Of a DNA stretch of 64,000 bases, positions 55,297 to 64,000 are shown in pieces (within the stretch, counting starts at the first letter, position 1; the number at the start of each line of letters is the position of its first letter). A program made the translations under genes and the position numbers. Source of the DNA: Rhipicephalus microplus. Taxonomy: Eukaryota; Arthropoda; Arachnida; Ixodida; Ixodidae. A model generated the notes under the pieces. That model had not been told where the DNA came from. It made no database searches and worked only from the letters and a program-made list of their open reading frames with translations. The stretch covers positions 80,997,500 to 81,061,499 of the forward strand of contig NC_134700.1 in NCBI RefSeq assembly GCF_043290135.1. The letters run 5' to 3'.

Positions 55297-55350
55297 GCTA
55301 GATAGATAGATGATAGATAGATAGATCGATAAATAGATAGATAGATAGAT
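55297..55350. repeat. (GATA)n microsatellite
   Basis: Runs of GATAGATAGAT with small interruptions; the Tyr-Leu-Ser-Ile frame on minus is only this repeat. Confidence 0.95.
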
Positions 55351-55914
55351 ACGCTCACAGTCGCCAAAGTTCGCTAAGAAATGCTTCACATTCAATAATT
55401 TGGTGAACTTACGCGTGTGCAAGGCTGGGGCCAAAAAGGAGCTTGTGATGGCCTAGCTTCTTGCCGCTTTTTAAGTTGGTCGCCCACTCATGTGCGTTGT
55501 CGGCTTCGAAGTGAAGAACGCATCAGCTCTGCCTTGATTCTGAGTGCACTTATTGACTGAGGCTTAACGGCCATTGCTCTGAGCTGTCTTGTGTTCATTG
55601 ACAAGGCTTCAAATAAAGACCATTAGGTCGGGCGAAATTAGCAATGCAATGATCAGTATGAAGCTAATAAACGTACTCCTGATGAACAGGATAATAGTCT
55701 TTATACTTGTAAGGGCTAATCAGCATTGTTTCACTTAACGTACTCATCACTAACGTTGCGGTAATTAGCATAATTTTGTTAGCTCATCAACTGGCATGCT
55801 TTAGTTAGCCCGGTTCCAGCTCTACGTGGCTTCATCAGCATGGTCTTTTCTTAACATGTGGCGTAATTACTTCGGCCTTACAATGACTTGGTGTAATTAG
55901 CTTGGTCGTAGTAT
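55351..55914. other. Non-coding
   Basis: Nothing recognised. Confidence 0.4.
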
Positions 55915-57640
55915 TAGATTGGATAAACTTTTATTTGGTCCTCCAAAACACAGATCACTGTGTTGCCGGCAGATCCCACGTGGGGACTGAGATGCCGAGC
56001 TCCTCAGCCGCCTCGCGGGATTGGTGGACAGCCCAGAGCTGATCTGCCAAGAACGAGCTGCGGATTGCCACCTCCCATTTGACAGAGGTGATGTTCGATG
56101 AATGAGCGAATTGGGTACACTGCCAGAGCATATGTTCTAATGAAACTATTTCCCCACAATGTGGGCAAAGATTACTTGGGTATAGGTCAGGGTACATGAT
56201 GTGTAACATTTCCAAAGTAGGGTACATCCGCGTTTACAAAAGCCTTAGTGTAAGTCCTTGGGGCCGAGTTAGCCTTTATGAGGTGGAAGGAAAGTCCTTC
56301 TAGACAGGTAGAAATGTTTAGTCAGCTCGTTATATGTTGTAAGAATTTCTCGGTTATCCCCTTCACCGGTAGAACACATCCCCGGGGAGGCGCGGTTGGA
56401 GAGGTCTCGCGCCGCTTTGTGTGCTGCTTCATTAAGATTGGGAGGGGAGTCGTTGATTTGTCCAAGCTAAGCTGGGAACCAACTCAGAAGATGATGCGTT
56501 ATGTTCTTGCCATGTAGTATTCTCAGCGTTTGTTTTGAGACCGTCCCCTTTGCGAAAGTCCGTAGTGCTGCCATGGAATACATGTAGACGACTTCAATGT
56601 TATCCATCTTGAGTGATAAGGCGACGACCACCTGTTCCGCAATGATTGGTTCTTTCATCCTAGCCGTCGCTGAGTTGACGACATGGCAAGCCCTATCAAC
56701 CACCACTGCCACAAAAGCTTTCCTATTGGCGTAGGAAGCCGCGTCAGCAAATATGACCCCTAGTTCCTCGTTTGAGACTTGACGAAGTCTAGTCCCGGCC
56801 CTCGCTACTCTTCTTCCGATGTTCTGTTCTGAATGCATATTTTGTGGTATAGGAGACACCGTGATATTCTACTTGATGTTGTCGGGAATATCATTGTAAT
56901 TGCGTCTAATTGCCATTGCGTGTTGGCCAAGCTCCTGCCAGATCATTATCCCCGACCTTGTTGTAGATAATCTTGCAAACTGTGCCCTCTTTTAGGCTTC
57001 TGCTATTTCTTCGAGCGTGTTGTGAATGCCAAGCACAAGTAGACGCTCGGTGCTGGTATGTATGGGTAGGGCCAAGACCTTCTTGATAACTTTTCTGAGG
57101 ATCACATTCAGTGTCTCGGGCTCTGCTGTAGACCAGTTGTGCATTGCTGCCTCGTACGTGATGTGGCTTAGAACAAACGCATGCATCAACCTGATGAGGT
57201 TGTCTTCCTCGATCCCATTTTGTTTGTTGGCCTCTCTGCGTATGAGGTGCACCGCACTCTCTGTTTTCCAAGTTAGCTTGGCTATAGATTTGCTGTTAGC
57301 GCCGGTAGACTATCAGCATGCCCAGGACTTTGATGGAGTCGACCCTCTGGATGGCATCTTTTTGATTTGTACGGAGGTGGATGTCTATCTGGTTTAATGG
57401 CTTCCATCCACTGGGCTTTCGGTACCCGGCGTGTAGTTCGATACAGTAAAAGTTCTGACTTACTCGAGGATAGCATGTCCTGGCCGGAATAGCCAAGTAT
57501 ACTGTCCAGCCAAATAAGAAATTGGCCAGCCACACGTGCTCGGGTGCAAGTGGGCAATGACAACAAGGGCGACGCGCGGCGGCCGAGCAGCACGCTAGAA
57601 TGTAAAGGCTGACCATGATTAACACGTGGCTTCGGGTTTA
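55915..57640 (-). pseudogene. I-clade LINE remnant: RT C-terminus, RNase H, Cys-rich end
   Basis: On minus the order is RT thumb region (57625-57296, AIQRVDSIKVLGMLI), then 57252-56992 (EEDNLIRLMHAFVLSHITYE, KVLALPIHTSTERLLVLGIH). The RNase H domain is at 56859-56467 (VIFADAASYANRKAFVAVVV, ending near LRILHGKN). The C-terminus at 56227-55955 has CPHCGEIVSLEHMLWQC, a C-x2-C-x7-H-x4-C knuckle. An RNase H domain after RT marks the I superfamily. Frame changes separate every piece, and the RT palm and endonuclease are absent (5' truncation). The 3' end near 55930 has AATAAAAG on minus. Confidence 0.75.
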
Positions 57641-59324
57641 GCTGCGGTCAAGATGTTGTAAGAAGCTCAGCTGGTACTGATCTCAGAGGCCACCCATGCT
57701 GATTATTCTAAAACAGACCCAATGCAGGCATTAAAGCTTCAAAATGAGCGTGAACACCCCGTGCCTCCAAAAAATGTCTTCACGAAAACTTTCTGAAACA
57801 TTTGTTGCATGAGTGCACTTCTGCAATGCAGTGGAACGACGAACGAATGAAAGAAGATGCCTCTGGTTTGAACACACCACCGAACTTAGTCGGCCGTCCT
57901 TGACGCAGTGCCTGGTTTTATCGTAACCAATGAAACGCAGCGTGCTGACTTTTCCTTACTGTTAGCTCGTTCATGAAGGGGTGTCGCCAGAGCTCGGGAA
58001 TATCTCGAGGTTTGGGAAACTCGGCCGATCCTACATAGAGCTCGGAATGCATAACTCTGTCGATACGTATGTCGTAAGCATCCAAAGATTGGACTGCTGC
58101 TTCGCATCCTTGATATGATGCGAAGCAGTAGCGGTGCGCACGGCGTTGACCCGGTAGAAACGGGCATCGACGCGGGTGCTGGAAAATCGGTTTGAAGCGA
58201 AACTTGGTGTAGCATTTACTAAAGTAAACCACGCCGCCATTCGCGAACGCGCTCAGTTTCGCTAACTCTGGAAACGCCGGCGACGGCCGGGTTAGGCCTG
58301 ATCGTATCAGTGGAAGTTTAAGTGGGCAACTGAGCGTTGTCTTCCTGCGTCCTTGTTTTTGCAGATGAGCGAGCTGATAGAGTATTCCCACTCGATGTGC
58401 GCTCGAGTGTGGTGAGCGGCGGTGAGGGTGAAAGAAGAGAGAAGTGACACGTACAGACGTGTTTCATCGTGTACGTTAGGTGCGCGTCAGGTTTATTGTG
58501 CGTGAACCGACGATATGGTGGCTAGAAGGAGAGGTGTCTGCATCGGTGCTCCGGAGAGCGAGCGAGAATTCATCCGGATGCGGCCGCGATGTGGTCGCTT
58601 TCGAGATGCCCCTTCTCGCGCCCGCGCGCGCGTATCACTTGTTTTTTGTGGCAAATATTTCACGTAACCCTGTGAATTATAACAAAGTCTACCTGTCACA
58701 ATTCTGGTGACGCGCTGCAAAGCGTGTACTCGCACTGAAAACTAGTGTTTTCTATTCACTTCGTAGTATATGAGCTACGAAGCTTACAAGGTAGAGAATC
58801 AAGTGACTTGCCATAAGCGTGACACAAAAACAAAGTGCGTGCGATTTTCCCTTTGATGCCGAAGTGTTCTCCGTGAAGTCTCAGTGCGCGTGAAGGTTTC
58901 GGCAACCGTTATTTTAATGACTTGTGCAATCAAGGTCTTATTTTTCAAGCAAGACATTTATTTTCACCAAAGCGAAAAACAACATGTGCATTAAGGTTGG
59001 AGAGAACTGCAAATTGTACGAAACTCAGCAAAAGCCAGGGAATAAGGCAACTAAAAAGAACAGTAAATATACGATAATACAAAAATAGACATAATACACA
59101 CACGACATTGAGATTTGATTGACAAACATAGATACTGTCACAAACCAGTTCACAAAAATGATTTCTGCATTTGTGAAACACAGCCAGACAGTGACATCAC
59201 AGTTGTGTATGGGAGATTTGTAACAATGGGAACAAGACAATAGTAAAATAACAAGAAACAACACAGTGTGAGTAATGCACAATAACATAAAATAAAACCT
59301 TGTTCGCGGAGTTAACACTATGAC
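57641..59324. other. Non-coding; candidate solo LTR at 58445-58700
   Basis: No gene recognised. A minus-strand frame at 57918-58391 is open for 157 codons but shows no family. TGACACGTACAG at 58445 and CTGTCACA at 58693-58700, followed by ATTCTGGTGACGC, look like LTR ends plus a primer-binding-like site. There is only one copy and no polypurine tract, so this is weak. Confidence 0.3.
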
Positions 59325-59838
59325 AGTCAAGTCATACGTCTCAACTTCAAAAACTCTATTCTTTCTTTTTTTATTTGACGTATTTTCTCCTGCAACGAGA
59401 AAGTGCATTCTGGTCAGTGTAAAGAATCTAACTATCTGATTTGTCACTTCTAGTTTGTGGTGTTAACAGCCGACCATATTGAATCTCTTTACAGACAGGC
59501 AACAGATAAGCTCTTTTATGCTGTCACTTTTCAACTTGTTAAAACTGAAGCAATATGTGAATGTGTCTTCCATAGTCTTTACCAGGTCGGATGGGCACAT
59601 AAGGCATAATTCTGTCGGAAGCAAGCTGCGATTCTCAGAATGAAGCAACAACCTGCTACATTCGTTGCACTTCATCTTTTTCACCACCTAAATTGTCTCT
59701 GACGTAATAAGTGATCCAGGAGTCACTTTCGCGTATAATGAGACCAGTGTGGTAAGGGAGGGCTTCAAAAGCAACGATGATTTCATGAACATCATTGAGG
59801 CGCCCCACATCTAGCAGCTCATCCAGCTTATTCTGCAA
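59325..59838 (-). pseudogene. C-terminus of a P-element-like transposase
   Basis: On minus: SDSWITYYVRDN, then after a frame change CNECSRLLLHSE, LCLMCPSDLVKTMEDTF, a stop at 59463, and NQIVRFFTLTRMHFL. The order of Cys pair, helical region, Cys/His and an Arg-rich helix with N parallels the end of the plus-strand P-like protein at 30100-30368. The catalytic core is not next to it. It may belong with the THAP exon at 61062-61334. Confidence 0.5.
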
Positions 59839-60117
59839 CTTTATTGAATTATTGTGGATGCCCGGACATAGAAGGCTGCTAAGAACTCCAGAAGGTATGT
59901 TTCCTCAGGAGGATGACTGTTTCCTCAGGAGGATGAATTCGCAGAGATCAAAAAAAATTACGGCATATTCACGGGGTGAATGATGATGAATGGGCGAAGA
60001 TCCGGAGGGATTCATCGGTAAACTGTGAATCTTCCGTGTAATTCGCCCAGTCGATCATCATGTAAAGACGTGAGAAACGCTGTGTGTGTATATACACAAA
60101 TCAACTTTTATTTGTTC
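59839..60117. other. Non-coding, with a short direct repeat
   Basis: GTTTCCTCAGGAGGATGA occurs twice at ~59899-59936. No gene. Confidence 0.5.
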
Positions 60118-60540
60118 TTAGACGATGGATGGCTTGCGATGTCCCTTCATTATGACGGCTTTATGGTCTGTGAAATGAAGGGAGAGAGGTTCCTGTATGG
60201 GTTGCAGTGGGCAATTTGCAAATACTAGGTCTATGCATGTTCCTCGGATCGTGGTAGGTTTCATATGGTCAAACGATATACGTCTGAGTGCATATCTAGA
60301 AGCCATATGTTGGATAAGCCAATTATTGTCTATGATAGCCACGTTAAAGTCTCCAAGTAGTACAAATGGTCCATTCTTGTATTTGTTCTCATAATTTCGT
60401 AACGCAGTGTCTATGAATGTCTTGATGTTCCCGGTCGACAGGTTGGGTGCGAGGTACATGGTCATGAGGACGATTCCAGAGTCAAAGAGTTTGATGGCTG
60501 CATATTCTTCGTTTTGGCTTTGACTCGTGAGTGGTAGTCT
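60118..60540 (-). pseudogene. LINE endonuclease (EEP) fragment
   Basis: On minus, one open frame covers the second half of an endonuclease/exonuclease/phosphatase domain: IVLMTMYLAPNLSTGN, PFVLLGDFNVAI (GDFN block), GTCIDLVFANCPL and LHFTDHKAVIM (the SDH-type block). This is the usual N-terminal domain of a LINE ORF2. No RT follows downstream on minus, so only a fragment remains. It could belong to the 2A-bearing LINE at 61444-62130, but other sequence lies between. Confidence 0.7.
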
Positions 60541-60652
60541 GAGATCTTCAGCTTTCCTATTTCATTCCTATTTTATAAGATCTCGCGTCTTTCATCAACT
60601 ACAAGTACAGCTTTCTAGTTTATAACATCTTGCATCTTTTCATCATCAGCTA

Positions 60653-60835
60653 CAAGTACCACCATCTAGTAAACACTACAAGAACTAAACGAGAGGTGGC
60701 TACATACAGGAGACGGTACCGCCATCTAGTGAACACTGCAAGAACTAAACTAGAGGTGGCTACATACAGGGGATGGTACCGCCATCTAGTGAACACTGCA
60801 AGAACTAAACTAGAGGTGGCTACATACAGGCTACA
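60653..60835. repeat. 60-bp minisatellite, three units
   Basis: Units start CCGCCATCTAGTGAACAC and end GGTGGCTACATACAGG; units two and three are nearly identical, and unit one differs at a few bases. As 60 is a multiple of three, a plus frame stays open through it. Confidence 0.95.
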
Positions 60836-61061
60836 GGGGACGCACAGCCCACGCCCTAAGGAGCTTCGCCCCTAAAATTGTGTCGCCGAAGAATGATCAG
60901 TCGAGCTAGACATTTGCTTCAGAAATCCAAAACGATTTTAAGCGCATCTTGGCAGAGGCGAGACGTCATCAAGTATTTATAGCCCAAGGTTTTCGTGACA
61001 TAGTGCCGGATGGAAAGGGTGCTTTTTATAGTGACGCGGAGTCCTTCGGCAGTTTATTCAC
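60836..61061. other. Non-coding
   Basis: Short stretch without a recognised feature, including a TATTTATAGC run near 60975. Confidence 0.4.
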
Positions 61062-61334
61062 CCAGGAACCCACCCTCCTTAGGTACAGCTTTTTCCAGAG
61101 TTGCTAAGAGCCCGTTGATAACACGCTTGTAGCTACAGGCGATGAATCTTTCGTCGAAATGAGCTTCGCACACAACGCACTTTTTTCCAGTGGTTTGTCA
61201 GCACGCTCACCAGCCTTGCGCCGTTCATCGTTGGCGGGAGCAGAGACGAGAGACACTTTCTTCCCTTGTTTGCAGGCCAAAACATATCCCGCATTGCATC
61301 CAGGTGAAAAGCAGTGTCTTTGCTGTTTACTCAT
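61062..61334 (-). pseudogene. THAP-domain exon of a second P-element-like gene
   Basis: On minus the ATG at 61334 (MSKQQRHCFSPGC) opens a THAP C2CH domain. C-x4-C leads to SLVSAPANDERRKAGERA, where the family's invariant Trp is Gly. A one-base shift in an A run near 61185 then moves the frame to CVVCEAHFDERFIACSYK, which holds the C-x2-H pair. The exon ends EGGFLG at a GTGAAT donor (61062). The frameshift and Trp loss make it a pseudogene. Unlike the 26.5-kb copy, its HF pair is intact. Confidence 0.7.
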
Positions 61335-61443
61335 CACTTTGGCAAGGTCACATTGACACGTATTGATCCCGAACAAGTCCAAATAGGCAAAGCGTAGACG
61401 TTGCAATTTGCGAGCATAAGAGCAAGAGACTTGATGGGCCACG

Positions 61444-62130
61444 CTAGTGGCACTTCAAGTCGCTTGCTCTTGTGCTCGTCGTCAGTGTTTTATCGGTACT
61501 CATAACTTGATTCTTTAGCCTTTGCGCCTCAGTGATTGGTTTGATTTGCCCGGCTGTCAGCTTCCGTAACTCAGCAAGAACATCGCTCATACTAGGCCCT
61601 GGATTGGTTTCCACATCTCCTGATAGCAACAGCAAAGACTGGACGGCATGGTATACATTCACCAAACAGAGCAAGGCAGCACTGGGGGCTCGGGAGCTGC
61701 ACCAAACAGTAATTACTAGATTTCTTATTAAATAGGCTTTATTTTGCACTAACCTGCATGGTGAAAACCAGCGTGTTAGAAGACAGCGTTGTGGCGCAGC
61801 CGCCGAGCCCACAAAGCGGTCGCGATGGTCGCTGCTCCTTTATAGTTGGCGGACTTGACAGTGTCCCTTTCCATGAGGAATCCCACGATGGCTGGAGCAT
61901 CTAGTAGTAGGGTGTCCATATGCGTTCCTTCGGCGAAGTCAAGACAAGCGGAACGGCAATCTGATTTGGGTAGTGGTAGAATAATGGCGCATGCTCCATT
62001 GGCGCCACGGTGCATACCGTCTGCACAAGAGGCAGCAACACGTGGCAGAGAGCGGCGGTGATCATCTGCACGGCGAAAACCAGCGTGTTAGAAGACAGCG
62101 TTGTGGCGCAGCCACCGAGCCCGATAGGCA
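61444..62130 (-). mobile_element. 5' end of a LINE with an N-terminal 2A-like peptide
   Basis: On minus, a 5' UTR with a repeated ~56-bp unit (62122-62067 and 61810-61755, 312 bp apart) leads to an open frame. That frame carries a hydrophobic stretch (LLCLVNVYHAVQSLLLLS) immediately followed by GDVETNPGP at 61620-61594, then ELRKLTAGQIKPITEAQRL and a stop at 61444. D-x-E-x-N-P-G-P is the 2A ribosome-skipping signature. 2A-like motifs are known at the N-terminus of some APE-type LINE ORFs. Only the first part of the element is here. Confidence 0.7.
61755..62122 (-). repeat. Direct repeat within the 5' UTR of the 2A LINE
   Basis: GAAAACCAGCGTGTTAGAAG plus the following ACAGCGTTGTGGCGCAGCC occur at both 61755-61810 and 62067-62122, almost identical, 312 bp apart. 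Confidence 0.9.
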
Positions 62131-62230
62131 TGCATGAACAGCTTTGGGACCAAATGAAACAGAAACTTGACTGTGCCAGAAGCAAGTCCAATACTACTAA
62201 TAATCAAATAATAATATTAACAATCACTGC

Positions 62231-62335
62231 CAGAGTTTTACATCCCAAAACCACGATATGATGAGGCATGCCGTAGTAGAGTGCTCTGGAAATTTTGACC
62301 ACCTAGGGTTCTTTGACGTGCTGAATCCAATCGAA
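62231..62335 (-). mobile_element. SINE 3' fragment, copy 4
   Basis: Matches the body of copy 1 (CATCCCAAAACCACGATATG, then GACCACCTAGGGTTCTTTGACGTG in shorter pieces) in the same orientation. The tRNA-like head is absent. Confidence 0.75.
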
Positions 62336-62786
62336 TGAACTAAATACTATATGAACACTTAGACAGTGATGTGCTGCCTTGTCACCACTAGTACTAGTAC
62401 ACAACCAGTTGTGCATCTTGGTATTTGAAACAACAAAAAGTACACGATTACACTGCACTAATATTTTCCATTATCACGCACCAATTTCGATCATTATTTT
62501 TGTGCTCATCTCAGGATTCAGCATGTCAGACACTCCAGTGTTGCAGGACGCACATAAAAAGCATTTCATGGCCCCTTTAGGTCAATAAAGAGGCCTTGTA
62601 AAAATGTGGCTTGATATAGGCACTTCTTACATTTGTCGTACTGAGCTACGTATCATGTTTCACCCTAATTCACAGTGGTGTATTATTCGCATTGGTTGGT
62701 TACTTGAAGAAGACGTACCATAAATTGCTGTAATGATGATTGACTTTCTTTTATACTGTTCCCTGTACGAAAAAAAAGGCACGTAC
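62336..62786. other. Non-coding
   Basis: Nothing recognised. AATAAA near 62583 on plus. Confidence 0.4.
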
Positions 62787-63189
62787 CTGGCGAGAACTTG
62801 ATGTTTTCAATGTTCTTCTGGAGAGTTGTTTTTGTGGGCAGTGGCCATCCATTGTCACGGAGGTATTCGTATCCTCTCGATCCACAAACAAGTCGAACTT
62901 TTAATTATTCCTGCACTGTACTATCACTTCATGCAGATTCCTTCAAAGTTCGTTTCCCAAGATAACGCAGTTGATCATCGGCAAAGTTCTTCCTATATGA
63001 CTCTGTCAGGCCTCTGCACTCTTTTTCGGCCTGTGCTCGTTTCTTCTGCTCCAAATTAAGCTGCTGCTTTAAGACAAAAAGCTCTATAAATGGGTATTTG
63101 TCTGTAACAGTGCTCCCTCCTGTCATTTCGCCTTCTTGCACTGATGACTCGTTCATTTGGTCATCTTCTGCTGCAAAATACGATTCCAT
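62787..63189 (-). pseudogene. P-element-like transposase N-terminal exon, third copy
   Basis: On minus: an acidic start, a coiled coil (KQQLNLEQKKRAQAEKECRG) and FADDQLRYL. After two in-frame stops (TGA at 62929, TAA near 62908) comes KVRLVCGSRGYEYLRDNGWP, then LPTKTTLQKNIENIKFSPG at a GTACGT donor (62787). The last block parallels LPSRRSLRRRLANVKMTPG of the plus-strand copy at 28.5 kb. It fits a P-element/THAP9 protein between the THAP and catalytic parts. It is broken, and the rest of this gene would lie below 62787 on minus or has been lost. Confidence 0.6.
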
Positions 63190-64000
63190 TCATGACATTA
63201 CTCATTAGTTGCCACACTAAAAACTTTCAAAAATTTAAAATCAGGAAACAGGCAGCATTAAAAAGAGCCCTTAAAGATATTCGAGGCTACGTGCACCAAG
63301 ACCAATGTGATGGCTTTATAAATCTAAAAGAAAAAGTGCTTCAACAACTGAACCAATTGATTCATTCGTGGACGTAACAAAAACCCTGCAAACATTTGAT
63401 AAAACAGTAACAGCCAATTTCTATTTGCAACTTTACATTGACGATAGAGAGAACCGATACACAAAAATAGAGCAGTTAGCACACACAACTGCTATAGGTG
63501 TTGTTCAATGATTTGGTTAAATGATTACCTACATTGTTGTGCTGGCTAGAAAATCATTGGTGCAAACCAAAAACGTGGACGAAGAAGTAACATGGACCGT
63601 GCAAACATTGATGCTTTAGCAAAGCAAACTAGCAAAAATATCACCTTAGAGCGTGACAAAGGCTTCAAAAGCTGGAAGGCGTGGGAACTATTGCACAAGG
63701 AATGCCCCATAGCCGTTCAGCTGAATGCACAAAACAACTTAAAACGCAATGACTGAATGCACATTGAAAGCGTACAGTGAGCAGTGCGAACTAAAGTTTT
63801 TGAAAATGTGAGACTGAGACTTCATTCGATTTCTCCGTCTTAACAAATTTAGTGCACAGCAGGGACAGGAACACAAAGATACAACGTGGACACAACGTGT
63901 ATCTTTGTGTTCCTTGCTCTGCGGTGCGATATAGTTGTTAAGGTGGATTACCAACATGCCCAAGCTCACGCTCTGTCGATTTCTCTGGTTTCTTTGGTGT
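63190..64000. other. Non-coding, with a foldback at 63839-63944
   Basis: No protein recognised. GGAACACAAAGATACAACG pairs with CGTGTATCTTTGTGTTCC, extended outward by CTTAACAA / TTGTTAAG, giving an imperfect ~45-bp stem. It may continue the intron of the P-like fragment. Confidence 0.5.

Noticed and set aside
55246..55434. Minus frame with Tyr-Leu-Ser-Ile repeats
   Set aside because: Translation of the (GATA)n microsatellite.
57918..58391. 157-residue open frame on minus
   Set aside because: No recognisable family, splice sites or supporting context, and overlapping frames are equally open.
60630..60875. Plus open frame with a repeated 20-residue unit
   Set aside because: The period of 60 bp keeps any frame open; there is no start context or flanking coding sequence.

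Overview
This is eukaryotic, repeat-dense DNA, most probably from a hard tick (Ixodidae). It has spliced genes, tRNA-derived SINEs of the kind seen in ixodid ticks, many degenerate non-LTR retrotransposons, a Gypsy LTR retrotransposon, and P-element/THAP and PIF/Harbinger DNA-transposon remnants. The tick assignment rests on family resemblance judged by eye; no search was run. No bacterial operon, CRISPR array or rRNA gene is visible.

Layout. 1-5.3 kb: a decayed non-LTR element with a tandem 5' UTR (coiled-coil ORF1, endonuclease-RT ORF2), then an internally deleted RTE-like element. 5.38-10.44 kb: a young Gypsy element with near-identical LTRs, an ATAT target duplication and an intact 1195-aa Pol. 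Its gag capsid region is missing, and a 43-bp inverted LTR piece sits at the break. 11.9-12.35 kb (minus): the last exon of a C2H2 zinc-finger gene, with a SINE inserted just outside its splice acceptor. 12.6-22.3 kb: mostly non-coding, with two more SINEs, a 746-bp palindromic MITE and possibly one larger DNA transposon. 22.3-24.0 kb: a PIF/Harbinger element with 27-bp terminal inverted repeats, TAA target duplications and a broken transposase. 24.1-25.0 kb (minus): candidate exons of an unrecognised gene. 26.5-30.4 kb (plus): a multi-exon THAP/P-element-like transposase gene, nearly complete but carrying four in-frame TGA codons.

32.2-51.3 kb is a cluster of six copies (A-F) of one non-LTR family, called the CATC-tail family here because its 3' ends run into (CATC)n. 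Copies A, B, C and F are on plus, D and E on minus. They are interleaved with two direct copies of a ~1.1-kb block. Copy C keeps ORF1 (zinc ribbon, coiled coil, SGNH esterase-like) and ORF2; copy D is split by a CR1/jockey-like 3' fragment. 53.2-55.2 kb is a ~140-165-bp satellite array interrupted by a MITE-like insertion. 55.9-57.6 kb (minus) is an I-clade LINE remnant with RNase H. 59.3-63.2 kb (minus) mixes further P-element/THAP remnants, a LINE endonuclease fragment, a 60-bp minisatellite and the 5' end of a LINE carrying a 2A-like motif.

Functionally, the only intact large protein is the Gypsy Pol, and the only clear host-gene candidate is the zinc-finger exon. The rest is mobile DNA in various stages of decay, with nesting that gives a relative order of insertions.
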